Positions 53,239 through 62,017 of a DNA stretch of 64,000 nt are shown here, in pieces; positions within the stretch are counted from its first letter, which is position 1, and each line of letters starts with the position of its first letter. Source of the DNA: CAZLFA01 sp964558665 (GTDB lineage Bacteria > Desulfobacterota > Syntrophia > Syntrophales > PHBD01); NCBI GenBank assembly GCA_964558665.1, contig CAZLFA010000007.1:17806-81805 (forward strand), read 5' to 3'. The notes under the pieces were generated by a model that saw only the letters and a program-made list of their open reading frames with translations, did no database searches and was not told the origin of the DNA. A program made the position numbers and the translations under genes.

Positions 53239-54939
53239 ATGGGTACTTCCAAAGCGCGAAAGGAAAGGCGGGGTAATAAGGTCGACCGCAGGCAAAGCCA
53301 CCGCTTTACCGAAAATCACCATGTCAACACGCTGCTCAACAAACTGGTTTATGACGTGCAGGAGTTTACAGAACTGCAGATGGATCATAACCGCCGGCTG
53401 ACGCAGATCGGCGTTGCGCTTTCCGCTGAAAAAAACCTCGAACGCCTCTTTGAAATGATCATAGAAGAAGCAATGAATTTTACAAATGCCGACGGAGGCA
53501 CGCTCTATCTGAAATCGGATGATGAGGAAAAACTCGTTTTTACAATCGTGCGGAATGAAACGCTGAACGTCAGGATGGGAGGAACCGGAGGAAAGATCAC
53601 CTGGCCTCCGGTGGAACTGCTTGCTGATGACGGCACCCCGAATTATGCCAATGTCTCTGCGTATGCGGCGCTTTCAGGTTCGGTGGTAAATATTCCCGAT
53701 GTATATGACGCCGAAGGGTTCAACTTTGAAGGGACGAAAAAATTTGACGCCACCACCGGATACCGCTCAAGGTCAATGCTTGTTGTTCCCATGCGCAATC
53801 ATGAAAACGACATAATCGGAGTCCTTCAGCTTCTGAATGCCCGTGATCAGGCCACAAATGAAGCCGTGAACTTTTCCTGTGAGTACCAGATGATGACGGA
53901 ATCACTGGCGTCGCAGGCGGCGGTCGCCCTGACCAATAATCGTCTCATAGCCGAGCTCCAGAATCTTCTCGAATCTTTCATCAAAACCATCGCCTCCGCC
54001 ATTGACGAAAAATCGCCTTATACGGGAGGTCACATAAGAAGGGTTGCCGATCTTACCGTCACCGTCGCCGGCAAGATAAACGAGTCCGGTGAAGGTCCTT
54101 TTGCCGCGGTCCGTTTCAGCGATGATGAATTGAGAGAGCTGAGGATGGCCGCCTGGCTCCACGATGTCGGCAAGATTGTCACGCCGGAGTATGTTGTGGA
54201 CAAGGCGACAAAACTGGAAACCATATTTGACAGAATTGAGATCCTCAAGACCCGCTTCGAAGTGATAAGGCGCGACTATCTTCTGGAGAGAGTGAAAAGA
54301 GGAAGCAATGAGGCTCTGAGTGAAAACACCGGCATCGATATTGAAGATGATAAATTTCTGGATAAACTGGAGGATGATTATAACTTTCTGGTTCAGGCAA
54401 ACGTCGGCGGTGAATTCATGTCGGATGATAAAATTGAGCGCCTGAAAATAATCGCCCAGCGGCATTTCAAGAGCGATGGGAAAACGCAGCCGCTTTTGTC
54501 CGAGGACGAGGTCAGTAATTTAAGCATTCGCCGCGGGACATTAACCGATGCGGAAAGAGAAATTATCAACAACCATGCGATGGTAACCATGAAGATGCTG
54601 TCCCAGCTTCCCTTCCCGAAAAAGCTGAAAAACGTTCCCATCTATGCCGCCACTCATCATGAAAAGCTTGACGGATCAGGATATCCGTGGGGATGGAAGG
54701 CAGACCAGCTTTCCCTTCAGTCGCGCATCCTGGCGCTGGCAGATGTATTCGAGGCGCTGACAGCCAGAGACCGGCCATACAAGAAAGGCAAGACCCTTTC
54801 CGAAGTGATGAAGATCATGGGATTCATGGTGAAGGACAGGCATATTGACGCCGATCTTTTCGACCTGTTTGTTAAGGAGCGCATTCATATAGACTATGCA
54901 AGACAGGAGTTGCCGGAACGGCAGGTGGACATAGAGTAA
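53239..54939 (+). CDS. GAF domain HD-GYP phosphodiesterase-like protein
   Basis: A 566-residue cytoplasmic signalling protein: a basic N-terminus, a GAF sensor domain (about 50-225), a linker helix, then an HD-GYP domain. The HD pair is in LHDVGKI near residue 310, and HHEKLDGSGYP near 474 carries the GYP signature, followed by LADVFEALTARDRPYK. About 110 extra residues between the HD motif and the HDGYP part (through LEDDYNFLVQANVGGEF) lengthen the domain. HD-GYP domains hydrolyse cyclic di-GMP, so it probably lowers that signal in response to a ligand bound by GAF. The phosphodiesterase role is inferred. It is 21 bases after nrdG. Confidence 0.9.
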   Translation: MGTSKARKERRGNKVDRRQSHRFTENHHVNTLLNKLVYDVQEFTELQMDHNRRLTQIGVALSAEKNLERLFEMIIEEAMNFTNADGGTLYLKSDDEEKLVFTIVRNETLNVRMGGTGGKITWPPVELLADDGTPNYANVSAYAALSGSVVNIPDVYDAEGFNFEGTKKFDATTGYRSRSMLVVPMRNHENDIIGVLQLLNARDQATNEAVNFSCEYQMMTESLASQAAVALTNNRLIAELQNLLESFIKTIASAIDEKSPYTGGHIRRVADLTVTVAGKINESGEGPFAAVRFSDDELRELRMAAWLHDVGKIVTPEYVVDKATKLETIFDRIEILKTRFEVIRRDYLLERVKRGSNEALSENTGIDIEDDKFLDKLEDDYNFLVQANVGGEFMSDDKIERLKIIAQRHFKSDGKTQPLLSEDEVSNLSIRRGTLTDAEREIINNHAMVTMKMLSQLPFPKKLKNVPIYAATHHEKLDGSGYPWGWKADQLSLQSRILALADVFEALTARDRPYKKGKTLSEVMKIMGFMVKDRHIDADLFDLFVKERIHIDYARQELPERQVDIE

Positions 54940-54976
54940 ATCCGGTTCTATTAATAAAAGGAGTGATACGAACGAT

Positions 54977-55345
54977 ATGGAGGATACCGAAAAAAAAGGA
55001 GTCAAGATCAATCAGCAGAATTTATACAAGGAAGAGGTTTTTACGGATTTGAAGGTGGCAAACATCCGCCAGTTGACGCCGGTCAAGGCGAACGGAGAAC
55101 CGGACAAGGCAAGAAAAATGCTGTTCTTCGGTCAGACGCAACTGGTAAGCCCGCACGGTCCTCTTCCCATACAGTTTCCCATTGAAGCGAAGAATATGCA
55201 GCAGGCCATAGAAAAATTTCCGGAGGTCATGGAGCAGTTCGTGGAGAAACTGATGGCTGAGGCGAGAGAAATGCAAAAGCAGGAGCAGTCGCGGATAATA
55301 GTTCCGCAGTCGTCAATGGAAGACAGCAAGATAATCCTGAAATAA
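54977..55345 (+). CDS. Uncharacterised small cytoplasmic protein
   Basis: A 122-residue protein, no signal peptide or membrane segment. The N-terminal half is polar; a middle part (VSPHGPLPIQFPIEAKNMQQAIEKFPEVMEQFVEKL) leads to a helical, charged C-terminus. I do not recognise the family; no catalytic motif is apparent. AAGGAG lies upstream of the ATG, 38 bases after the HD-GYP gene, so it may be co-transcribed and serve as a partner of that protein. It ends just before palindromic element copy B. Confidence 0.65.
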   Translation: MEDTEKKGVKINQQNLYKEEVFTDLKVANIRQLTPVKANGEPDKARKMLFFGQTQLVSPHGPLPIQFPIEAKNMQQAIEKFPEVMEQFVEKLMAEAREMQKQEQSRIIVPQSSMEDSKIILK

Positions 55346-55351
55346 GCTCAA

Positions 55352-55513
55352 ATTACGCAATAGAACGTATCGGCACCTGGATAAGTGAATATTATCCAGG
55401 TCAAAGGGGTTTTCAAGCGGCGAATCAAATATTTTTCCTGTGAAAAATATTCTGAGCCGCGGAAAGCCCCCTTGCCCTGGATGCCAAAGTGTATTACTTT
55501 TTTATTGCGTAAT
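55352..55513. repeat. Palindromic intergenic element, copy B
   Basis: A 162-base element bounded by perfect 11-base terminal inverted repeats (ATTACGCAATA at 55352-55362, TATTGCGTAAT at 55503-55513). The inner palindrome at 55394-55482 is nearly identical to the reverse complement of copy A, including GGCGAATCAAATATTTTT and AAAAATATTCTGAGCCGCGG. It lies between the convergent small gene (plus) and the chemoreceptor gene (minus). No transposase is encoded. Confidence 0.88.
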
Positions 55514-55584
55514 ACGGGATAAATTTTGTTCGGGAGAGAGACGACCTATGGGGGGGGACCGCCCCTCTCCCTATTAAAGGGATT

Positions 55585-57528
55585 TTAAAAATCCCTGAAA
55601 TCCTTGTCATCCAGAGGAATGATCTCCTCCGGCTTCAACTGGCGGTCTTTCCCGGAGGACTTCCCCTTTGCTTCACCGCCCTTGCGCAGAAAAGGAATTG
55701 CTTTTTTCCCTTCCTTTGCGCCCGGTATATCCTTTCTTGCATGGGATATCATGGTTGGGGATGAATGGTCACTCTGCCCATCCCCTCCGCTGACGATTGT
55801 TCTAAGACCGACGATATGTCCCTTCATGGTCTCCGCCTGAGCGTTGGACTCCTCAGCGGCGCTGGCCAGTTCCTCGGCATTGGCCGCATTGTGCTGAACG
55901 ACCTTGTCCATCTCCACAACAGCCTTGTTGACCTGCCCGATGCCCTCCGCCTGCTCGGTGGACGCCGCCGATATCTCGCCTATCAACTCCGCAACCTTCG
56001 TGGAACTGTCAGCCACTTCGGCGAAGTCCTTGTTGGTCTTGTTGACTAACTCCGTACCCTCCTTGATCTTCTTGACGCTGCCCTCAATAAGCGTGGATGT
56101 GTTTTTGGCCGCTTCCGCCGCCCTGATCGCCAGATTCCTCACCTCTTCCGCGACAACGGCGAAACCCGCGCCCGCCTCTCCGGCACGCGCCGCCTCCACC
56201 GCCGCATTCAGCGCCAGAAGATTGGTCTGGAAGGCAATCTCGTCAATGGTCTTGATGATCTTCGAGGTCTCCTCGCTCGACCTCGTGATGTCGTCCATAG
56301 ATTTCGTCAGACTGCGCATCGATTCGTTGGCACGCGTTACCACCTGCTTGACTTCCGTCATCATGCTGTTTGCCTGGACCGCGTTGTCGGCGTTCCTTCT
56401 CGTCATGGAGGACATCTCTTCGAGCGAGGAAGATGTCTCCTCGATCGCGGCGGCCTGCTCAGAAGCTCCCTCGGCCAGAGACTGGCTTGCCGATGAAACC
56501 TCGGTAGATGCCGTGGCGATCTGCCGTGCAGCATCCGTCAGCTCGCTGACGATGGTGTTGATCGGTTTGCTGATGCTGCGGGAGAAGAAGACGACCGCCA
56601 AAACGGTCAGGGTGATGAAAATCAATCCCATCAGGGCAATGAAGTTGCGAATCATGTGCGCCGATGCCAGGAAATCATCGCTGTCCTGTGTCGCTCCCAC
56701 CTTCCAGCCGTTGATGTCAATCGTGGCAAATGCGCTCGTCTTATGGACACCCTTGAACACGTAATCATCGACGCCTTCCTTGCCGGCGATCATCTTGGCG
56801 ACATACTCCTTCATCCCCTCCTGGGTGCTCAGATTCAATTCCAGGATGAATTCCTTCCTGGGGTGCACCACCGTCATTCCCGTCTTATCGATTATCCAGG
56901 GATATCCGGTTTTTCCGATCTTGATGGCATTGATCTTCTCGCTAAGGAAATCGATCTTCATGATAGTGGCGATTGCCCCGATTACTTCACCTGATTTGGA
57001 ATATATCGGGCTGGCGATTGGAATTATGGGATTGTTGGTCACTTTGGATTTTACGACGCTTCCTACATTAGGTTTTCCTCCCCTTGCCGTCTTGAAGTAG
57101 TCGCGCTCGGCAATGCTCACGCCTTTGTACTTGCCGCCGACCCCGTCGCCGAAGATCACGCCTTTGGCATCAATGGCAATGAGCGTTTCATAATCCCTGC
57201 CGATGTTCTTCATTACAGCCTCCAGCTCGGAGGTCATCTTCTCAATTTCTCCGGAGGCCCCCTCGGCTCCTCCCGCAGCGACCTTTGCCGCCGCTGCAAC
57301 CACCGCATCGTTCGCCGCTAAGCTCGACACCAGTTTTACCTCTTCCTGAAGGACAAGCTGAACCATATCGGCAACGTCCTTGGCGATGCGGGCCACCTGC
57401 TCTTTTGCTGCGTCTGTCAGAGCCGACGATGACTTGAACGCGGCAAAAGCTCCGACAATGAGCAGCGGCACCAGCACTACAATAACTCCCCCCATGGTTA
57501 ATTTGAAACCAAGCGACCTCTTTTTCAT
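55585..57528 (-). CDS. Methyl-accepting chemotaxis protein with Cache sensor
   Basis: A 647-residue chemoreceptor. The TM1 helix (about 8-32) is followed by a periplasmic dCache-type domain to about residue 280 ([18 protein letters not shown], then [18 protein letters not shown]), a second TM helix (about 294-316), and a short HAMP-like linker. The long methyl-accepting helical hairpin has the signalling tip [39 protein letters not shown]. The frame opens upstream, but the ATG at 57528 has GGAGG seven bases before it. No CheR-binding pentapeptide ends the protein. It lies 69 bases downstream of a CheY-like gene on the same strand. Confidence 0.93.
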   Translation of the reverse strand: MKKRSLGFKLTMGGVIVVLVPLLIVGAFAAFKSSSALTDAAKEQVARIAKDVADMVQLVLQEEVKLVSSLAANDAVVAAAAKVAAGGAEGASGEIEKMTSELEAVMKNIGRDYETLIAIDAKGVIFGDGVGGKYKGVSIAERDYFKTARGGKPNVGSVVKSKVTNNPIIPIASPIYSKSGEVIGAIATIMKIDFLSEKINAIKIGKTGYPWIIDKTGMTVVHPRKEFILELNLSTQEGMKEYVAKMIAGKEGVDDYVFKGVHKTSAFATIDINGWKVGATQDSDDFLASAHMIRNFIALMGLIFITLTVLAVVFFSRSISKPINTIVSELTDAARQIATASTEVSSASQSLAEGASEQAAAIEETSSSLEEMSSMTRRNADNAVQANSMMTEVKQVVTRANESMRSLTKSMDDITRSSEETSKIIKTIDEIAFQTNLLALNAAVEAARAGEAGAGFAVVAEEVRNLAIRAAEAAKNTSTLIEGSVKKIKEGTELVNKTNKDFAEVADSSTKVAELIGEISAASTEQAEGIGQVNKAVVEMDKVVQHNAANAEELASAAEESNAQAETMKGHIVGLRTIVSGGDGQSDHSSPTMISHARKDIPGAKEGKKAIPFLRKGGEAKGKSSGKDRQLKPEEIIPLDDKDFRDF

Positions 57529-57597
57529 ATCAGCTACCTCCTGGAAAATTCTCCGGACGGCTCCATTGCCGTCCGGATTCACTAAAAATTCTATGCC

Positions 57598-57978
57598 CTA
57601 TTTATTCGCCCCGTCTATCCTGGATAAAAGCCGTTCGATCTCACCCATCAGGTGAGAAAGGGTAAAGGGCTTTTGAATAAAACCGTCGCATACATGTTTG
57701 TTTATATTGCTCAGCAGATCCGTAGTTCTGTATGCGCTCATCATTATCACCGGAAATACGCCGTATCTTGAACGCACTTCATGCACCAGTTCTATGCCGT
57801 CTTTTCCCGGCATTATGTAATCGGTAAGAAGCAGGTTGATATCATTTCGCTTTTGATCAAGAATATGAAGGGCTTCGTCGGCATTCAGCGCCTCAAAAAC
57901 GCCGTAGCCTTTGCTCTTCAGCCCCCGTCTCAGGCTCTCCAGTTGATCAACTTCATCATCGACGATAAGTATATTCAC
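57598..57978 (-). CDS. Single-domain response regulator (CheY-like)
   Basis: A 126-residue receiver domain alone. The acidic pocket is in ILIVDDEVD (about 4-12), the phospho-acceptor is D53 in LLLTDYIMPGKDG, and the switch region lies in VIMMSAY with the conserved Lys in IQKPFTLSHLM near residue 108. No output domain follows, so it must act by protein contact. It is first in a two-gene minus-strand unit with the chemoreceptor. The histidine kinase that would phosphorylate it is not adjacent. Confidence 0.92.
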   Translation of the reverse strand: MNILIVDDEVDQLESLRRGLKSKGYGVFEALNADEALHILDQKRNDINLLLTDYIMPGKDGIELVHEVRSRYGVFPVIMMSAYRTTDLLSNINKHVCDGFIQKPFTLSHLMGEIERLLSRIDGANK

Positions 57979-58295
57979 GGGAATGCTTCCTAAAATTAAA
58001 TGAAGTTATTGTTCAGGAGTTGTTATAGCATCATTCATGCCTGAGAAAAGCCCATGATGATTATTTTAAAAACAGAATTATTATCGATATTTGTAATCGA
58101 GGAGTTTTTGATGCAGGGGAGAAGAGAAAAATGCCAAATGTGCCATTATGGCCTGTTGGCAGTTAAAAAACGTGTAACATCATACATGTAGATAATTGTG
58201 TGCCGTAATGGGACAGTAGGTATCTGAGAGATGGGAAAAGAGACCTTCCCGGACGGAAACTGTCTATCGAAGATGATCTTCAGTAGTAGCGGACT
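57979..58295. other. Intergenic region, no gene seen
   Basis: About 317 bases between the CheY-like gene and the end of the spermidine-synthase-like gene, both minus strand. It is AT-rich near the CheY start and should hold that gene's promoter. A weak hairpin with GGGAA/TTCCC arms lies near 58230-58255 but no T-run follows on the minus strand. Nothing else was supported. Confidence 0.4.
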
Positions 58296-60455
58296 CTACA
58301 CGAGCAGCATTGCCGATGCAGCCAGGATAAGCATCAATCCGGCCGTTGCTGCAAGTCCCATAACGGGAATCAGGACGAGACCGGCGGCAAGAGAGCCCAG
58401 GCAGGCACCGATAATATCGGCTGCATAAAGAGGAGAAACCAGAACATCCTGTCTCTCAACGTCGACGGTGCCCGCATACGCAAAAATTCCGGATACAAGA
58501 AATCCGGCCGCCAGCAGAATGCCGCCCGTTTCCACAATTCCCGCCATGCCGACGCGGATCATGATGAACGCCGCCAGGGTGAGAAGACAGAAGCCGGACA
58601 GGAGGCCGATCCCCCACAACCTCTTCCTGCCTTCATGCCTGCTAATGCCTGCGGTGAATCTGCCTACCGATAAGGAACCAAGAGCAAGTCCGGCCATGAA
58701 TATCGTTATCAGCAGGCCGATATCCTGGAATAATACGCCTTCCTTCATCTGGTAGTGAAGGAGGAAAACCGACTCAGCGATCGTTCCCAGCATGCCCGCC
58801 GTGAATACAAGAAGGTACCGGTGAATTTTCAATCTGCGGCGGACGAAGAAAAAAACGAGCGCCAGCATCGCCCATAAAGCCCATGCCCACACCCCGGTAA
58901 AAATGTTTTCATTCCCTGCTGCGGAGAAATCGACAACGGCCAGCGCGGGGAAGAACTTCGAAAGCCAGATCATCAGGGCATAGCGGTAGCAGACCGGATT
59001 TATATCCGTATTGGCGACGGAGACCGCTGTTTTCAGCGTCCCCTCGATTTCCCGGTACCGGTCGTTGAGATAAAGGTATTTTATGTAGGGAGGGGAAAGC
59101 ATCCTTGTATCAATGCCCCGCTCCTTGAATCTCCTCTCGACGCTTTCCGGAGAGTGAGGCAATGGTTTATGGGATGCCGTTATCACGTTCGTCGCTCCCG
59201 GGAGCACGGATGTGTCCGGAAATACGGAGACAAGCGACCGGTAGATGCTCGCTGTCCTGCGGGTCAACTGGGGCGTCCAGTAATTTTCCGCCGAGTGCAG
59301 GCGGAAGCCGAGAATGCCGCCGGGTTTGAGCTTGGCCGAGCACATAGAGAAGAATTCCCGTGTGTAGTATCTGTTGGTCTGTCCCGAAGAAGGATCAGGC
59401 ATGCCCACAAGAATCACATCGTAAAGATCGCATGAGGACAGAAACTTTCTTGGATCTGCAACAGTAAGGCGCACGGCAGGGTTTGCTAGTGATCTGCCGA
59501 TGTCCGTCGGGAGGTGAGGCAATACATGCTTCACCATTGCCTGGTTGAGCTCAACGGCGTCAATTCTTTCCGGATGGTGCTTCAGAAGTTCCCTGACCGT
59601 GCCGTCGAAACCGCCGCCGAGGGCGAGGATGCTTTTGGGGTCGGGATGCTGCAGCATGACCAGATTTGCGAAGAGTTCAGCTTCGTTGCCCTGCGTTTCA
59701 AAGACCAGGGCGTCGTTGTCAAAGACAGATATTTGCCCCGCCGTTTGTGTCACTGTCAATCTGCCGTATGGCGTATCGCTACTGACGACTATTCCCGGAT
59801 GATTCCAGGAGTTCATAAGCCGGTCGGCTTCAGGCGCCGTCAGGAGTGCGATGATAAACAGGGCAGCCATTATGAATGATGCGCAGCAAAGGAATCTGTA
59901 CCGCCCTTTCGGCATGATAACGCCCATGGCACTAACCGTCAGCATGCAGCAGGTGACTGCCGCCGCAAAATTCTGTACCCCCCACAGCAGGCAGGCTGTG
60001 GCGAATACTCCTCCGGCAAGACCGCCGGCGCATTCAACTCCATAGGCGGCAGCCAGAGTTCCTCCCTCTCCAGCGTAATGTCCTGCCGCCCACTGGAACA
60101 TCAGGCCGGAGAGCAGGCCGGCCGGCAGCAGGGCGAGTGCCATCGCCAGCAGTTGTTCGAAAAAGGGAAGATAGGCGCCGGGCACGCCGGAAAATAGAAT
60201 ACGTCCGGCGCGTATCATGGCAATGCTTACCGGAAGCGAAACTGAAAAAACCAGCGGCAGGGCGAATATCCTGCCGGGAGAAGGGGCAATGATACGTCTG
60301 CTTAAAAGCGCCCCGAGGGCGGTTAGAAAAAGCCAGAAGCCGAGAGCGAGAAGATAGATCAGCTCAACACCGTAGAAAGCGACATTCAACTCCCTCAGGA
60401 GGACTACCTGTCCAAACAGAGTGGTGAATCCAATGATAAATAATACGGGAATCAT
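58296..60455 (-). CDS. Membrane protein with spermidine synthase-like domain
   Basis: A 719-residue protein. Six or more N-terminal hydrophobic helices are followed by a spermidine-synthase-like SAM-binding domain (about 220-420), with the methyltransferase glycine-rich loop SILALGGGFDGTVREL and VELNQAMVKHVL. A further block of about six or seven helices ends the protein. In true aminopropyltransferases the catalytic region reads YDVIxxDxTDP; here it reads YDVILVGMPDPSSGQ, with Gly in place of the catalytic Asp, so ordinary polyamine synthesis is doubtful. Its start overlaps the stop of the Memo-AMMECR1 gene by four bases. The role within the AmmeMemoRadiSam cluster is unknown. Confidence 0.83.
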   Translation of the reverse strand: MIPVLFIIGFTTLFGQVVLLRELNVAFYGVELIYLLALGFWLFLTALGALLSRRIIAPSPGRIFALPLVFSVSLPVSIAMIRAGRILFSGVPGAYLPFFEQLLAMALALLPAGLLSGLMFQWAAGHYAGEGGTLAAAYGVECAGGLAGGVFATACLLWGVQNFAAAVTCCMLTVSAMGVIMPKGRYRFLCCASFIMAALFIIALLTAPEADRLMNSWNHPGIVVSSDTPYGRLTVTQTAGQISVFDNDALVFETQGNEAELFANLVMLQHPDPKSILALGGGFDGTVRELLKHHPERIDAVELNQAMVKHVLPHLPTDIGRSLANPAVRLTVADPRKFLSSCDLYDVILVGMPDPSSGQTNRYYTREFFSMCSAKLKPGGILGFRLHSAENYWTPQLTRRTASIYRSLVSVFPDTSVLPGATNVITASHKPLPHSPESVERRFKERGIDTRMLSPPYIKYLYLNDRYREIEGTLKTAVSVANTDINPVCYRYALMIWLSKFFPALAVVDFSAAGNENIFTGVWAWALWAMLALVFFFVRRRLKIHRYLLVFTAGMLGTIAESVFLLHYQMKEGVLFQDIGLLITIFMAGLALGSLSVGRFTAGISRHEGRKRLWGIGLLSGFCLLTLAAFIMIRVGMAGIVETGGILLAAGFLVSGIFAYAGTVDVERQDVLVSPLYAADIIGACLGSLAAGLVLIPVMGLAATAGLMLILAASAMLLV

Positions 60456-61996
60456 CGGCTGTTCTTGAATTCCGTCTCACTGAATACCGAAGCCTGGAAG
60501 GTGTGAAACTTTGCGCCCTTTTTCCAGCAATTCGCAGGGAGATCAGCCTTGCTGCAAAGATGCCCCAGCATGACGTCGCGGCTCCACCCCTGTTCCGTCG
60601 CCACCTGGGGAAGAAAGACGGCCGATCTGCCGGTTTTTTCTATTATAACTCCGTCTCTTCCCGCGACAATCTCCGAGGCTCCTTTTACAAGCGTTGGTGG
60701 AGTCAGAATGGATATCTCGATTTCAAGACGGTCTACTTCTTCCGGTCTGACCGGACTGAACCTGTTGTCTGCAAAGGCGGCGTTCAGGGCCATGGATGAA
60801 ACCAGATAGGCGAGCGGCATATCGGAGGTGATGTGGCCTATGCATCCCCGCAACTGTCCATGCTCCTTTAAAGTGACAAAGACACCTCTTTTCTGCTGAA
60901 GGTTCGATCCATAACCTCTGGGGATCGGCACGGTCTGCGTTTTAAGAAACCTTGAGATTGATTCGCGCGCCAGAGACAGCATCGCCTTTTTGTCGGCGGC
61001 GGTCAGGTTTGTCACCGCGGATGAAGATACATTAGCCGGGGAGGAGAAAGATACTTTCGGCTGACCTTTGATCAATGCAACTGCGCCGTAGCCGACGACG
61101 CGCGTTTTCTCGCCTATCGGCACGTCCCCTGAGTTCATGTAACTGACGACTATGCCGCTCGTCGCCCCCAAGGCTTTGGCCGCCGTCATGGCTGCCATGG
61201 CCGGTGCATCGCCGCAGGCACAGGTTGAGAGGTTGGGGATTCCCCGTTTCATTTCAGAGGTGATGGTGTTTTGAAGCTTTTCCGTGTCCAGGCTGAGCAT
61301 GGCAGAGAGCGTCTTTCTGTCTACGACACCGGCGTCCTCCGCGTTCGGGTAATGGGAAAGATCCGTACTGGCCACAATGAGCACACGCTTTCCTTTGGAT
61401 ACCCTGGCAAGGGCAAGGCCGAAGCGCTTGCACATTTCGCCGTCAGCCGTGCCTACAACAGCGGGAAGAATCTTTGCACCGGGAAAGAGGGCCTGTATAA
61501 ACGGAACCTGCACTTCGATGGAATGCTCCTTCTCATGCAGATACCTCTCGGCTGTGCAGTCGGGAGATTCGGCGAGAAGCTCTGTCCTCATCTTCCTGTC
61601 GATTTCAACAACGCCGAGGGGTGTCCGAAAACCGTCGCCCGGGTAAACCGACACCCTGCCGAAGTGAGGTGTTGTATGATTGGTGCCCAGAATGACCACC
61701 GTATCATACGATTTCCCCTTTACCTGATTGAAACCGTCAGCGCAGATCTGGCCTGAATAAATATAGCCCGCATGCGGAACGATGATGGCGACAGGGTTAT
61801 CCGATTGCGGAACAATTGCGTCTTTCATGAATGCTTCTATAGCCGCTTTCAGGTGTGATGCCGATGCAGGATAAAACTGGCCGGCAACCGCCGGCTCCCG
61901 GATCCGGGCATCGTCGGCTATTTTTTCCGACCGGCATGACGTAGTAAGAACGAGGCCTGCAAGGATAGTTGCCAGGATAATTCCCGCTGTCTTCAT
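60452..61996 (-). CDS. amrB: Memo-AMMECR1 fusion protein, lipoprotein
   Basis: A 514-residue fusion of two AmmeMemoRadiSam components. A lipoprotein signal ends at LVLTTSC (Cys at about 21). The MEMO domain (about 32-300) has the metal-site HAGYIYSG, LGTNHTTPHFG, EHSIEVQVPF and STDLSHYPN. The AMMECR1 domain (about 330-505) has the signature LRGCIGHI and YGSNLQQKRGVFVTL. Fusion of AmrB-type and AmrA-type domains is known in other genomes, but the lipid anchor would place the protein outside the cytoplasm. It starts 21 bases after the radical SAM gene and overlaps the spermidine-synthase-like gene. Biochemical function is unknown. Confidence 0.9.
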   Translation of the reverse strand: MKTAGIILATILAGLVLTTSCRSEKIADDARIREPAVAGQFYPASASHLKAAIEAFMKDAIVPQSDNPVAIIVPHAGYIYSGQICADGFNQVKGKSYDTVVILGTNHTTPHFGRVSVYPGDGFRTPLGVVEIDRKMRTELLAESPDCTAERYLHEKEHSIEVQVPFIQALFPGAKILPAVVGTADGEMCKRFGLALARVSKGKRVLIVASTDLSHYPNAEDAGVVDRKTLSAMLSLDTEKLQNTITSEMKRGIPNLSTCACGDAPAMAAMTAAKALGATSGIVVSYMNSGDVPIGEKTRVVGYGAVALIKGQPKVSFSSPANVSSSAVTNLTAADKKAMLSLARESISRFLKTQTVPIPRGYGSNLQQKRGVFVTLKEHGQLRGCIGHITSDMPLAYLVSSMALNAAFADNRFSPVRPEEVDRLEIEISILTPPTLVKGASEIVAGRDGVIIEKTGRSAVFLPQVATEQGWSRDVMLGHLCSKADLPANCWKKGAKFHTFQASVFSETEFKNSR

Positions 61997-62017
61997 TTTA
62001 AAACTCCTGAAATATTT

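Noticed and set aside
55578..55596. AGGGATTTT/AAAATCCCT palindrome at the chemoreceptor stop codon as a terminator
   Set aside because: It lies across the stop codon, leaves almost no loop when fully paired, and no T-run follows on the minus strand.
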